In this document: one piece after another, positions 1 to 8,986 of the stretch
Layout: the number at the start of each line of letters is the position of its first letter
How positions within the stretch are numbered: position 1 is the stretch's first letter
Assembly: GCA_964446495.1 (NCBI GenBank)
Contig: CAYUOY010000005.1
Span: 1 to 64,000, forward strand
DNA from: JAADHU01 sp964446495
Lineage (GTDB): Bacteria; Pseudomonadota; Gammaproteobacteria; Steroidobacterales; Woeseiaceae
DNA length: 64,000 nt
Direction: 5' to 3'
The notes under the pieces: model-generated
The model's database searches: none
What the model was told of the DNA's origin: nothing
Seen by the model: only the letters and a program-made list of their open reading frames with translations
Made by a program: the position numbers and the translations under genes

Positions 1-2
1 CG

Positions 3-431
3 CTCCTCGACGATACGAAGCGTACCTACGATGACGCAGCACAGCCGTTTGTCGGCTACGGTCTGACATACGAAACGGATGACATCGTCAGGATCGCGCA
101 TTGGCTGAGCGTAGATAATGGCAAACTGGAAGGCGAATCGTTTCTCGATGAAGATCTGCTTGCTGCCTCTTTGCAGCGGGACACTGGTGATCGCGGTTTG
201 CCAGCCGGCTCCCCGAGCCTGCGCTACAACAACGGCTTCTGGGCATTCAACGCCGCGACGGTGCTCGACTGCAGTACGGACATTTGGGTGCCGTTCATGA
301 GCGGGTATGGTGGTATCACAGCTGCGATGTTTCCTAATGGCACGGTCTATTACTACTTTTCAGACGGTTATGTGCATCGATGGCGAATGGCGGCCATGGA
401 AACTGACAAAATCAGAGCGCTTTGCCAATGA
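3..431 (+). CDS. C-terminal part of a serine hydrolase (beta-lactamase-related), cut by the window edge
   Basis: The frame is open from the first bases to a stop at 429-431, giving about 142 residues with no start in view. The segment LLDDTKRTYDDAAQPFVGYGL, followed by an aromatic-rich YNNGFWAF and a GYGGITAAMFP stretch, resembles the C-terminal half of class C beta-lactamase-like serine hydrolases, where a Gly-rich strand lines the active site. The SxxK and YxN motifs would lie upstream of the window, so this is a family-level call only. Its stop overlaps the next permease ORF by 10 bases, implying translational coupling. It may be secreted and act on a peptide or ester in the envelope, but substrate and localisation cannot be read here. 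Confidence 0.55.
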   Translation, partial: LLDDTKRTYDDAAQPFVGYGLTYETDDIVRIAHWLSVDNGKLEGESFLDEDLLAASLQRDTGDRGLPAGSPSLRYNNGFWAFNAATVLDCSTDIWVPFMSGYGGITAAMFPNGTVYYYFSDGYVHRWRMAAMETDKIRALCQ

Positions 432-1900
432 CAGGCACAAAAGGAAGTGAGCAAGGAGCAACACCCTCAACGCATTTGAAACGCCAGATCGGCCTGTTAC
501 AACTATTTACGTTAGCTTTTGGCACCATAATCGGAGTCGGCTGGATCACCGTTATGGGGTCCTGGCTAGAGCAGGCCGGACCGGTCGGGGCCCTGATTGG
601 CTTCGCCGGGGGTGGGCTGGTCATCGTAGTAATCGGTCTTTGTTATGCAGAGCTGGCCGGCATGTATCCCGTTTCCGGTGGAGAGATTGCGTATGCGTAT
701 GCAATTTACGGCCCCAACGCTGCTTTCGTCGTCTCCTGGTTTCTTTCTCTGACCTATATCGGTTTGTCGGCGTTTGAGGCGATATCTGTAGCCTGGGTAG
801 TGAGTGCTTTGTTTGAGGGTTTCGGTGGCCCGGTTCTCTACACAGCCTTCGGGCATGACGTTCGACTGCATGCGTTGCTGCTGGGAATCGGTGTATTGGT
901 GGTTCTGAGTATCATTAATTTTCGCGGATCCAATGTGGCAACGCGTTTTCAGGACATCATGACCTATGCGCTATTGAGTATTTCGCTGATATTCATTATT
1001 GCAGCGTTCTACGTCGGAGACGTAAGCAATCTGCGGCCCTTGTTTGTTGATAGCGGTCCAGCCAAAAGTATCGGCCCGGGTATTCTGGCTATATTCGCCG
1101 CCACGCCATTCTGGTTTGCTGGTTTCGATACCATTCCCCAGGCCATGGGCGAGAGCGTCAAAGAGGCCAATCTGAAGCGCCTGCCGCTCGTAATAATTGC
1201 CGCGATCCTGCTTGCGTTTGTGTTTTATGTTGCGGTCATATTCGCGTCAGCGATGCTATTGCCCAGGACTGAGCTGCTGGCGCTGGAGCTCCCCATGGCC
1301 GGGGCCTTTTATGCGGCGTTTGCCTCGCCTCTGTTGGGTAAGGGTGTATTGATCGCTGGCCTTTGCGGTCTTATCACAACGTGGAACGCCATCGTCTTCG
1401 CGGCCGGACGGGTTATTTTCGCCCAGGGCCGCGCGCATATGCTGCCGCATCAGCTGGGCGCCGTCCATTCGCGCCATGGGTCACCAGCGAACGCCGTCAT
1501 TTTTGTTGCCGTCGTGACCGCTGCCCTCAGTCTCCTGGGGCGGAATGCCATCATACCGATTGTCAACATCGGATCTGCGGCCTTGTCGCTGGTCTTTGTG
1601 GCCATGACTTTTGGCATCCTTAGACTGCGGCGCAAACAGCCAGCACATAAACGACCGTATCGCATGAAGGGCGCCCACGTGTTAGCGCCGCTTGGCGGCA
1701 TTGCTTCATTGGCCATGTTGTATTTGGCGATAGTCGGGCCCTACGAAGCCGCGGGCGGCACGTGGCCCCTGGAGTGGTGGCTGCTATTGGCATGGACAGG
1801 GTTAGGGGGGCTGCTTTGGCTGATATCCACACCGATGCGGCGACGCATACCCGAGAGCGTGCGCCGTGCCCTGATCCTAGAAGCCGATACCCGGGAGTAG
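422..1900 (+). CDS. APC-superfamily amino acid permease
   Basis: A 492-residue, very hydrophobic protein with about 12 to 13 predicted membrane helices. The N-terminal region reads LLQLFTLAFGTIIGVGWITV, the usual APC start with its GxIIGxG-like first helix, followed by a Gly-rich helix and AELAGMYPVSGG, a helix 2 signature of APC transporters. The protein should sit in the inner membrane and import (or exchange) amino acids or amines by proton or sodium coupling; the substrate is not visible. Its start lies inside the end of the upstream serine hydrolase gene and its stop is one base before the following amidohydrolase gene, so the three probably form one operon. A peptide or amide scavenging role is inferred from that context only. 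Confidence 0.85.
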   Translation: MPMTGTKGSEQGATPSTHLKRQIGLLQLFTLAFGTIIGVGWITVMGSWLEQAGPVGALIGFAGGGLVIVVIGLCYAELAGMYPVSGGEIAYAYAIYGPNAAFVVSWFLSLTYIGLSAFEAISVAWVVSALFEGFGGPVLYTAFGHDVRLHALLLGIGVLVVLSIINFRGSNVATRFQDIMTYALLSISLIFIIAAFYVGDVSNLRPLFVDSGPAKSIGPGILAIFAATPFWFAGFDTIPQAMGESVKEANLKRLPLVIIAAILLAFVFYVAVIFASAMLLPRTELLALELPMAGAFYAAFASPLLGKGVLIAGLCGLITTWNAIVFAAGRVIFAQGRAHMLPHQLGAVHSRHGSPANAVIFVAVVTAALSLLGRNAIIPIVNIGSAALSLVFVAMTFGILRLRRKQPAHKRPYRMKGAHVLAPLGGIASLAMLYLAIVGPYEAAGGTWPLEWWLLLAWTGLGGLLWLISTPMRRRIPESVRRALILEADTRE

Positions 1901-1901
1901 C

Positions 1902-3605
1902 ATGATGTTGTCTCAGATTTATTCGCTGCAGAAAAAATCAAGCATTGCCAGGCTTTCTTTCCTGGCGTCGCTAGTTGTTTTGTTGTCTCTAGCCGCGTGC
2001 TCGCAGCCGCAAGAGGCGGACCTGCTTCTGCACAACGGCGTCGTGTTCACATCCGTCGAGGATGCGCCCTTGCAGTCTGCCGTGGCGGTAAGAGGAGGGA
2101 CAATTATCGCCGTCGGCGGGGAAGAGCTGGTGCAACGCTTCCAGGCCAAAAAGGTGATGGATCTTGGCGGTCGCTTCCTGATGCCTGGTTTCAATGACAG
2201 CCACACACATATTCGTGCGCAGTCGGGCCGCTACATGGATTTGACCGCGATAAAGTCGATCAGCGAACTGCAATCGGCGCTGGCTGAAAAAGCACGTGAC
2301 CTGGGGCCGGGGGAGTGGATTACCGGCTATGGTTGGTCGGAGGATGTTTTCCCTGAAGGCCGCAGACCGCTCCGCACAGATCTGGACGAAGTTGCTCCGG
2401 ATAACCCGGTTGTTCTAAGCCGTGCCGGCGGACACAGTGCGGTAGCGAATTCGATGGCGCTTGAGTTCGGAGGCCTGAACCAGAACTCTCCGGATCCCGC
2501 GAACGGCGTGCTCGAAAGGGGGGTAGATGGCCTGTTAAACGGAATTATTCGGGAACGGCAGGACATCTTGTTGAAATACGTGCCTGCCGGCACGCTCGAA
2601 GAGCTGGCGGATAGCCTCGAAACCAATCTTCGCCGAAATCTTGAGTTGGGCATAACCAGTCTGACTGACGCAACAACATCATTTGATCAATACGAACGCT
2701 TGTGGAAGAAGGTCTATGGCCGTGCCGGGGACACATTGCCACGTGCCACCGTCCAGGTGCATCCGAACCTGAAGAAGAATGGGCTCGAGAGAGCTCTGGC
2801 TGATCTGATGGCCTTCGGTCAAAAAACGGGCGAAGGAGACGATCATCTGAAGGTCGGGCCGCTCAAAATCTATGTTGATGGCGGCTTCACAGGTCCTGCT
2901 GCCTGGACGCTGGAAGCATATAAATCCGACCAGAACTACTATGGCAAGCCAGCCGTAGATCTGGAGGACATGTACGAACTCGTGAAGTTTGGTCATGAGA
3001 ACGGTTGGCAATTCGGTATCCACGCCATCGGCGACCGGGCCATCGTCGAGGCGGTCGGCGTCCTGACCCGTGTACTGGATGAAAGCCCGAAGGTGGATCA
3101 CAGGCACTATCTGAACCATTTCACGGTCATGCCTCCGGCTGAGACTATGGAGACAATGGCAAGATACGATATTGGCATTGCGCAGCAACCGAATTTCGCC
3201 TACACGCTGGAGGCGCGCTATGCCGAATATCTGAGCGGAGCGCGCCTGGCGCATAACAACCCGGTTGGCACACCGATGGACTATGGCCTACGTGTGGCGC
3301 TGTCGTCTGATATTTTGCCGATTGGTCCGATGATCGGCCTGTACGCCGCCGTCACTCGGCAAGGTGTTTCAGGAAAAGTGTATGGCGAGGACGAGCGCAT
3401 CTCCATGGAGCAGGCGCTACGAGCCTATACCTATGGAGGCGCTTACCAACATCGTGATGAGTTGATCAAAGGAACACTGGAAGCCGGGAAACTGGCCGAC
3501 ATGGTGATCTTGTCCGAGAATATTCTTACGATTGACCCGGCGCAGATCATGAACGTCAAAGTTGAGACGACCATTGTTGGCGGGCGCATACTTTATGAGC
3601 GATAG
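1902..3605 (+). CDS. Amidohydrolase family 3 (YtcJ-like) lipoprotein
   Basis: 567 residues. A basic N-terminus and a hydrophobic run end in the lipobox LAAC (Cys at about residue 33), so the mature protein is probably anchored to a membrane on the periplasmic side. The body matches the YtcJ/Amidohydro_3 group: a metal-binding HxH in SHTHIRAQ, the ITGYGW segment, YVDGGFTGPAAW with the bridging region, FGIHAIGDRA and LNHF carrying further metal-ligand histidines, and a late SSDILPIGP aspartate. The C-terminal GKLADMVILSENILTI strand belongs to the small beta domain. Such enzymes hydrolyse C-N bonds of N-substituted amides or cyclic amides with one or two metal ions. It starts one base after the permease stop, which favours co-transcription. 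The substrate is unknown; a second ATG three bases later is possible. Confidence 0.85.
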   Translation: MMLSQIYSLQKKSSIARLSFLASLVVLLSLAACSQPQEADLLLHNGVVFTSVEDAPLQSAVAVRGGTIIAVGGEELVQRFQAKKVMDLGGRFLMPGFNDSHTHIRAQSGRYMDLTAIKSISELQSALAEKARDLGPGEWITGYGWSEDVFPEGRRPLRTDLDEVAPDNPVVLSRAGGHSAVANSMALEFGGLNQNSPDPANGVLERGVDGLLNGIIRERQDILLKYVPAGTLEELADSLETNLRRNLELGITSLTDATTSFDQYERLWKKVYGRAGDTLPRATVQVHPNLKKNGLERALADLMAFGQKTGEGDDHLKVGPLKIYVDGGFTGPAAWTLEAYKSDQNYYGKPAVDLEDMYELVKFGHENGWQFGIHAIGDRAIVEAVGVLTRVLDESPKVDHRHYLNHFTVMPPAETMETMARYDIGIAQQPNFAYTLEARYAEYLSGARLAHNNPVGTPMDYGLRVALSSDILPIGPMIGLYAAVTRQGVSGKVYGEDERISMEQALRAYTYGGAYQHRDELIKGTLEAGKLADMVILSENILTIDPAQIMNVKVETTIVGGRILYER

Positions 3606-3764
3606 CATGCCGGTGCCGACGCTCGGCGAATGCCGTACTCAGGTAGGCAGTCGGTTAGATCACCCAGCCCGCCGCCGTCAGCAAGTTACTTAACCCGGCT
3701 GCCGAGTAGTGGGTTGTGGTCCTTCCCAAGCGATGTCCCCTGAATTCCGAACCGTGAAAAACCG

Positions 3765-5930
3765 TTACTTCGAGATGATCGATCGCTCACCCGTTTCAGC
3801 ATCGATAATCAGCAAGGCTCCAGTACCGTCGAGCGCGAAGATTCGATTGGCGGCTGTCGCTTCGATCGCGTTAGGAATGAAAAGCGGGACACCAGTGCTG
3901 GCAGTACCCAGAGGTAACGCTTCACCACGCACCAGGTCGATACGTGCATATGGGATATCAGCGTTGCCGCTCACCGGAGTGTAGAGACTGTTACCGTCTG
4001 TACTCAGGCTCATTTGGGGCGTCAAAAAACCGGGTGTTGTGGTTTCGCCGAACGGCAATTCAACGGCCCCAAGATCGACCAACATGGTCAGATCAAGAGT
4101 CGCCAGGTCCAATGCATAGATCGCCGGCACCAAAGTTGAAGAGGGCGTCAACGGCGCGACATTCAAGAGTAGCCGGTTTGCCGCGGAGTCCAATACCAGG
4201 GAACGCAACTGGCCAAGCGCGAAATTCGTGTCCAGGTCGGCCAAAAGCTCACGCTGACCAGTGGCGAGGTCAACGCGAAATATGCGTTGAGCAAAGCGGT
4301 CCGAGAGGTAGGCGACGCTATTCAATGAGTTGACCGCAATACCGGAGATCTGATCGGGAAGCGGTCCGACGCCGGTATTCGGGCCCGATGCCTCACGGAC
4401 TTCACCGCTTACGAGGTTAACTTCGATCACCGTTTGGTTAAACAAGCCTGAAACCCACGCTCGCGTGCCGTCCTGCGATAGCGCCAGGCCACTTGGGAGA
4501 AAAAAGCTCGGCGGTCCCGGAAACTGCCCGGGTTCCTGCAGGTCGGCTAGAAGTTGACGGGATCCTGTTTTCAGGTCGATCGCAATAACCCGAAGACCGG
4601 CGATCGCAATGAAACGATCCGACCGGGAGTCGTAGCGGCCTCGCAACATTGCCCCAGGCGGTGCACCGTCACCTACTTGTGAGCTCGCTTCAATCGACTG
4701 GAGTCCTGTCATCAGTTCAATACTGCGCAATTCTCCCGGAAGCTGCGATACGGTCCACAGCTTGCCATTGCCGATGCTCAACCCGCTGAGCGATACCGGG
4801 ACAGTCGATGGGATCGACGGTGGAAACAAAAGGCCGCTGGTCTGTGTAATCGGGTCCAGCGAAATTACGGAGCCCAAGGCGCCTACTATAAGAAGGCGCG
4901 ACTCCGCGTTGTCATAGTCGATCCCGACACTCGGCGCCACGAAATTGCCGGAATCCAGAAGAATTCGTTCCGAGTCGCCTGTACTTGTGTCGATCTTGAC
5001 GACATCAATTGCTGAAAAATTTACCGTGTATATAGAGTCCGTCGATGCTACGAAAACACTGTCGGTCGGGCCGCCCGCTGCGATGCCGAATGGCGGTAGC
5101 GGTTTGATGGTTGTCGCGATAATGGGTGGCGCTGCTGAAAGGTCCGCGACGTGGAGATCCCCGAAAAACCCAACCGCAAATAACCGGTTGAGTTGCCCGT
5201 CGCGAGCTATTGTCGCAATTGGCCCGGATCCGCCCGGCAACAATATATGTTCACTCCTGTCACCGGTGGCTGGATCCACTCTTTGGATGCCACGAAAACT
5301 GGATACCAGAATTGCGCCATCGCCATCCAGGGCAAAGTACCTGGTAAAGCCCAGATTCGGTCCCATGCCAGTTTCTGGTGCACTCAGGATTTCAAGATCG
5401 CTGGTGGCCAAATCGAAAGAGAGCAACTGCCTGGGGTCCAATATCAATACGCGATTGTTAGTTGCATCGAACAGCACGCCGGTCGGATTGGATAATACGG
5501 GTGACGATTGAACCTCCGCCAACGCTGTTTCTGTAACCTTCCCGTTATTCTCGATTAGTTCGACGAGCAAGCGATTGGTCCCGGCAACGAGGGGGACACC
5601 AGTCGCGCGCCAGTGCCCCGAGCCGTCAAGTTGAGCGGCAGTTTCGATGCTGCCGTTTTTGATGGTGACGGAACTCAATTGGCTGGCGTCAGCTTGCCCA
5701 ACGACCGAGACTTGATTGGCGTCGGTCAAGGTCATTTCGCCCGGATATATGAGATCGAATGTAACCGGAGGCGCAGGTGTAGGTGCAGGCGGCTGGCTGC
5801 CGGATCCGTCACCGCCGCCACCACAACTTGTTGTGAGCGCGCAAAGCAGCAGCAGTTTAGCTGTCGAACTACCCAAGACATTCACGGTATAGGCGATTGT
5901 GCGCTTTAGATTCTCGACAAACATAGTCAT
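3765..5930 (-). CDS. Secreted lipoprotein with NHL/SMP-30-like beta-propeller repeats
   Basis: 721 residues with a hydrophobic N-terminus and a lipobox LTTSC (Cys about residue 36), followed by a Gly/Ser/Pro linker. Residues about 55 to 140 form an Ig-like or bacterial adhesion-type beta domain. The remainder is built of propeller blades with recurring motifs such as VDPATGDRSEHIL, IDTSTGDSERILL, IDLKTGSRQLLADL and VDLATGQRELLADL, each with Asp-x-x-(T/S)Gly turns. The repeated xDxxTGxRxxL pattern suggests one evolutionary repeat unit amplified within this protein. No catalytic motif is visible, so binding or surface scaffolding is more likely than catalysis. It is transcribed alone, opposite to the upstream amidohydrolase. 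Exact biological role is not recognised. Confidence 0.7.
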   Translation of the reverse strand: MTMFVENLKRTIAYTVNVLGSSTAKLLLLCALTTSCGGGGDGSGSQPPAPTPAPPVTFDLIYPGEMTLTDANQVSVVGQADASQLSSVTIKNGSIETAAQLDGSGHWRATGVPLVAGTNRLLVELIENNGKVTETALAEVQSSPVLSNPTGVLFDATNNRVLILDPRQLLSFDLATSDLEILSAPETGMGPNLGFTRYFALDGDGAILVSSFRGIQRVDPATGDRSEHILLPGGSGPIATIARDGQLNRLFAVGFFGDLHVADLSAAPPIIATTIKPLPPFGIAAGGPTDSVFVASTDSIYTVNFSAIDVVKIDTSTGDSERILLDSGNFVAPSVGIDYDNAESRLLIVGALGSVISLDPITQTSGLLFPPSIPSTVPVSLSGLSIGNGKLWTVSQLPGELRSIELMTGLQSIEASSQVGDGAPPGAMLRGRYDSRSDRFIAIAGLRVIAIDLKTGSRQLLADLQEPGQFPGPPSFFLPSGLALSQDGTRAWVSGLFNQTVIEVNLVSGEVREASGPNTGVGPLPDQISGIAVNSLNSVAYLSDRFAQRIFRVDLATGQRELLADLDTNFALGQLRSLVLDSAANRLLLNVAPLTPSSTLVPAIYALDLATLDLTMLVDLGAVELPFGETTTPGFLTPQMSLSTDGNSLYTPVSGNADIPYARIDLVRGEALPLGTASTGVPLFIPNAIEATAANRIFALDGTGALLIIDAETGERSIISK

Positions 5931-6352
5931 GATTTACACCGCGGTGGCACCCGTAAAATAGTCATTGTAGGGTTCCGCATAATTTATTGCTCTGCAAGCG
6001 CATTTCGTTATATGCCAAAAAGTGCGGAAAGGCCGTTTTGCTCTCAAAACCAGTTGTGCATCCCAGATCTTCCTCCGCGGAAAAGAACGTCTTTTGACGG
6101 CGATTTCATCGCTGGATCACATGGTGCGGGTCACCAGGTATTACAGGTTTGGGCAATCTGGCCACCAGGCACACCCGTTATGAAAAATGGGTAGGGATAG
6201 CAGGGAATTCAGGGGCCTTTTTGTCCGTCGAGTATCTTGCCGAAATTCGTCAATTCAGAACCGAAAATCAAGTAAACTGTCCCCGGAATTCTTAGGTCAG
6301 CCTCTGCCTCCTGAAGACTCAAGAACGTTTCTGAGCAGTTGTATTCAACTAA
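5931..6352. other. Gene-poor spacer of about 420 bases
   Basis: No convincing coding frame is visible on either strand between the two propeller genes, both of which read leftward. The region would hold the terminator of the 787-codon gene on its left strand and the promoter of the 721-codon gene. One notable string, GTAAACTGTCCCCGGAATTC at 6272-6291, resembles extragenic palindromic sequences that accompany REP-type transposases in many gammaproteobacteria. No second full copy was noticed in this window, so the resemblance is weak. A shorter relative (TGTCCCCTGAATTCC) occurs at about 3733-3747. Confidence 0.35.
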
Positions 6353-8638
6353 TTAATTCGAGTCGTCCATGGAAGGACTTGCACCCCTGATCGGAACCGT
6401 ATCGGACTGAGTCCGGCAATATTCCGGTAGTCGTCGGCGTTTCGTCTCTGAAATCAGCGACAGCAACGCGAGACCAAGCAGGATTACAAGTTCAAAGTCG
6501 ACAAACGCTCCACCACCTCCACCAGATCCAGTCGTGTTCCCGCCCACGGGCGGCGGTTGACTGTTGCTCCCGACGACGAATTGCCAGTCCATGGTTACTT
6601 CGGTCCCGAACGATCCAGTGGTCGTAAACGCGAAGTCGAATACACCTGCCGATGTCACCTTGCCGCCGAAGGTGCCATTGGATGCCTGGACCTCTACCCC
6701 TGGCGGCAATTCGCCCGAAGAAACAAGATCAAATGGTCCGACACCGCGTGCTGGAAATGGCAGATGATGGATGAATTGGTTCCCAACGCCGAGCTCAATT
6801 CGACAAGAATTTGGTACACATTCAGGGTTGAGTGGGTAAAGCGGGTAAATGAAAAGATTCTTGTGTGCGATGCTCCCCGTAGCATCCGTTACACGAACCG
6901 TGAATTGGTACGCCCAGGTCTCGGTCTGATCGCTTAGCGCCCTGCCGAAGATTGAACCACTGTCATCAAGTGTGAGCCCGTCCGGCAGCACGAATCCGAC
7001 AGTATTCCAGCGATAGGGAGGAGTACCGCCCAAAGCCTGCAGGCGATATTGATACGCTTCACCGATCTTAGCCGCAGGTAGTAGCGTTGGACTTTGGATC
7101 TGCAGATTCTGCGGCACAAATTTAACGAGGAAGCCGTCCTGGCTTCCAGCGAGTCCATCATGAAGGCCGTCGCCCGTTGTAGGGAAACTCTCCGAAAGAG
7201 TGCTACCGCCTACGTAAACGGCGCCGTCGGGTGCCCTGGCTATCGTGGTGCCGAGCGTATATGCAGGGCTGTTGCGCGAAACTGTACGCTTGCCTCCGAG
7301 GTATGTCCCGTACTCGAGTCGAGTAAGGTCGGCCGAAAGCATCGCGAAATACGCTTCACGAGCTCCATCTGTGTCGACCGGGTAGAAATCCCGACCCGCA
7401 CCGGAATAAAACGAGGTGGCGTACGATATCGACAGACTTTGGAATGCATCGGCAGTCGCCAGAACATCCGGAGAGAACGTAAAGCCAACAATATACGCGT
7501 TGCCTTCGGCATCGGACGTGATACCGAGCGCGCCGTCGACAAAGGTTCCGCCAAAATATGTGGCATAAGAAATATCGAGGTTTGAATCAAGACTTGCGAT
7601 CCACCCGTTAGGCGTTCCAATGAGACGCTCCTGGACAGCGCCTGCTGTCACCGGTAGGTCCGAAGATCGTGTGATTGCCGAGATGAGATAGCCCCCGTCG
7701 TCCTTTGCCGAGATTCCGGTGATGAATTCGTCATCACTACCGCGAAAATAAGCGGCGTCGAGGATCGCCGAGCCATCCGGTGCGATGTGCAAGACGAAAC
7801 CGTCACCAAGACCGGCGTTAGTTGTCGGAAAGCCCGGAATATCAACCGAGTTTGTCCGACCCGTGACCAGCACGCCCCCGACATCGTCCAGCGCCATCGC
7901 GTAAGCGCTTTCGGCACCTGTCCCACCGAGATACGTACCGAACACCAGTTCGGTCCCCGTGGAATTAATCTTCAGCAGGAACGTATCCGGTTCAAATGAG
8001 TTGTCTTCGGGAACGTATACCGGCTTTATGGCGTTCGGGGTTGTCGGCAGTCCCGCAGCCAATATGTCGCCATAAACGTAAGCCTGGCCGGCATCGTCCA
8101 CCGCTATCGCGCGAGCTTCACTGCCGCGAAACATGGCGCCATACCCCAGGCTCGACCCGTCAGGGCTTACCTTGATTACGATTATCTCGCCGTCAGCCGA
8201 GAACGCACCGGGCGTGATCGGCGCGTCACCGCTAAACGAATTGTGCTTACCGGCCACGTAGACGGCGCCGTCCTGGCCTACTGCGATCGCCTGCACTGCG
8301 ACCGTAGGTAGAATCGCTCCGTACACTACCTCATGATCCGAGTTGAGCTTTAGAACGTACCCGCACTGAAAATTGCACGGATCGTCGGGCGGCCGTGACG
8401 AGGGCAGATGCAAGCTGGAATCCGTCGTTGGAAAACCGATCTCCCCCGGACGGGTCAGCTCATAACGAGTCACTCCACCGATATAGACGTTGCCGGCCGA
8501 GTCCGTAGCGACGGTAACCACATTGTCCATCTCTGCATCGTATCGTCCACCGACGAACGTCGAATAAGTTGCAACCAACGACTCAGCGAGCGCTGCTTGC
8601 GACAACAGAGTCAAGATCGCCAGGACAACAATTCGCAT
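6353..8638 (-). CDS. SBBP-repeat beta-propeller protein with putative Ig domain and C-terminal membrane tail
   Basis: The start used is the ATG at 8638, because MRIVVLAILTLLSQAALA makes a good Sec signal peptide; an upstream in-frame ATG at 8716 would bury it. The mature protein of about 740 residues consists of SBBP-type blades, recognisable from repeated VATDSAGNVYIGG, IAVGQDGAVYVAGK, MALDDVGGVLVTGRT and IARAPDGAVYVGGST strings with aligned Tyr-Leu-Gly-Gly segments (FGTYLGGTG, YATYFGGTF, YGTYLGGKR). Residues near 560 to 640 match a putative Ig (He_PIG) domain with GEAYQYRLQALGGTPPYRW. The end has a poly-Gly linker, a hydrophobic helix and a basic KRRR cluster like GlyGly-CTERM sorting tails, but continues about 25 residues further. 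It is probably cell-surface bound; no enzymatic function is evident. Confidence 0.75.
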   Translation of the reverse strand: MRIVVLAILTLLSQAALAESLVATYSTFVGGRYDAEMDNVVTVATDSAGNVYIGGVTRYELTRPGEIGFPTTDSSLHLPSSRPPDDPCNFQCGYVLKLNSDHEVVYGAILPTVAVQAIAVGQDGAVYVAGKHNSFSGDAPITPGAFSADGEIIVIKVSPDGSSLGYGAMFRGSEARAIAVDDAGQAYVYGDILAAGLPTTPNAIKPVYVPEDNSFEPDTFLLKINSTGTELVFGTYLGGTGAESAYAMALDDVGGVLVTGRTNSVDIPGFPTTNAGLGDGFVLHIAPDGSAILDAAYFRGSDDEFITGISAKDDGGYLISAITRSSDLPVTAGAVQERLIGTPNGWIASLDSNLDISYATYFGGTFVDGALGITSDAEGNAYIVGFTFSPDVLATADAFQSLSISYATSFYSGAGRDFYPVDTDGAREAYFAMLSADLTRLEYGTYLGGKRTVSRNSPAYTLGTTIARAPDGAVYVGGSTLSESFPTTGDGLHDGLAGSQDGFLVKFVPQNLQIQSPTLLPAAKIGEAYQYRLQALGGTPPYRWNTVGFVLPDGLTLDDSGSIFGRALSDQTETWAYQFTVRVTDATGSIAHKNLFIYPLYPLNPECVPNSCRIELGVGNQFIHHLPFPARGVGPFDLVSSGELPPGVEVQASNGTFGGKVTSAGVFDFAFTTTGSFGTEVTMDWQFVVGSNSQPPPVGGNTTGSGGGGGAFVDFELVILLGLALLSLISETKRRRLPEYCRTQSDTVPIRGASPSMDDSN

Positions 8639-8986
8639 CTTCGGAGCAATCATTACCATAGCAGCGACCGCGAAATTCGCCTCCGTCTCTGCCTGTGTAC
8701 CTGATTTGAGGATCATGGATAACGCCGCCCTGGCTCCCTTTTTTTGTTCTTGGTGCCCACCGTAACAGTACCTCCGACAAGGAAAATCTGAAAGCGATCG
8801 AGCCCTTGTCTCCTGTCAAACTCTAACAGGTAGCGAAATCCCGTCAATTCCGGGATGTACATAAAACGGTCGCCAGGGGTCTACTCTGTTGAAAAACCCT
8901 GTTCTGAAGTCGCCATTATAGCCCCGATTTTGTCAGTGTGATTTCTCTGATCCGGCAACGTCGGATTTCTGTTTCAAACGTCGAGT
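8639..8986. other. Intergenic region with a short hairpin
   Basis: About 350 bases between the SBBP gene (start 8638, leftward) and the end of the winged-helix regulator gene (leftward). It must carry the SBBP promoter. ATCCCG at 8838-8843 and CGGGAT at 8851-8856 form a 6-bp stem with a 7-base loop; on the minus strand this could be a weak terminator for the regulator, though no T-run follows. The rest holds no recognised gene. If the ATG at 8716 is used for the SBBP gene, the spacer shortens to 270 bases. Confidence 0.3.

Noticed and set aside
2679..3254. 191-codon minus-strand frame over the amidohydrolase gene
   Set aside because: Antisense shadow without start context or recognisable domain.
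6061..6200. Possible GEMM-type riboswitch in the spacer
   Set aside because: Scattered GGTCACC and purine-rich strings do not give the two-helix fold or the conserved tetraloop.
6012..6390. Short overlapping open frames in the 5931-6352 spacer
   Set aside because: No signal peptide, domain or ribosome-binding site, and they partly overlap the end of the SBBP gene.
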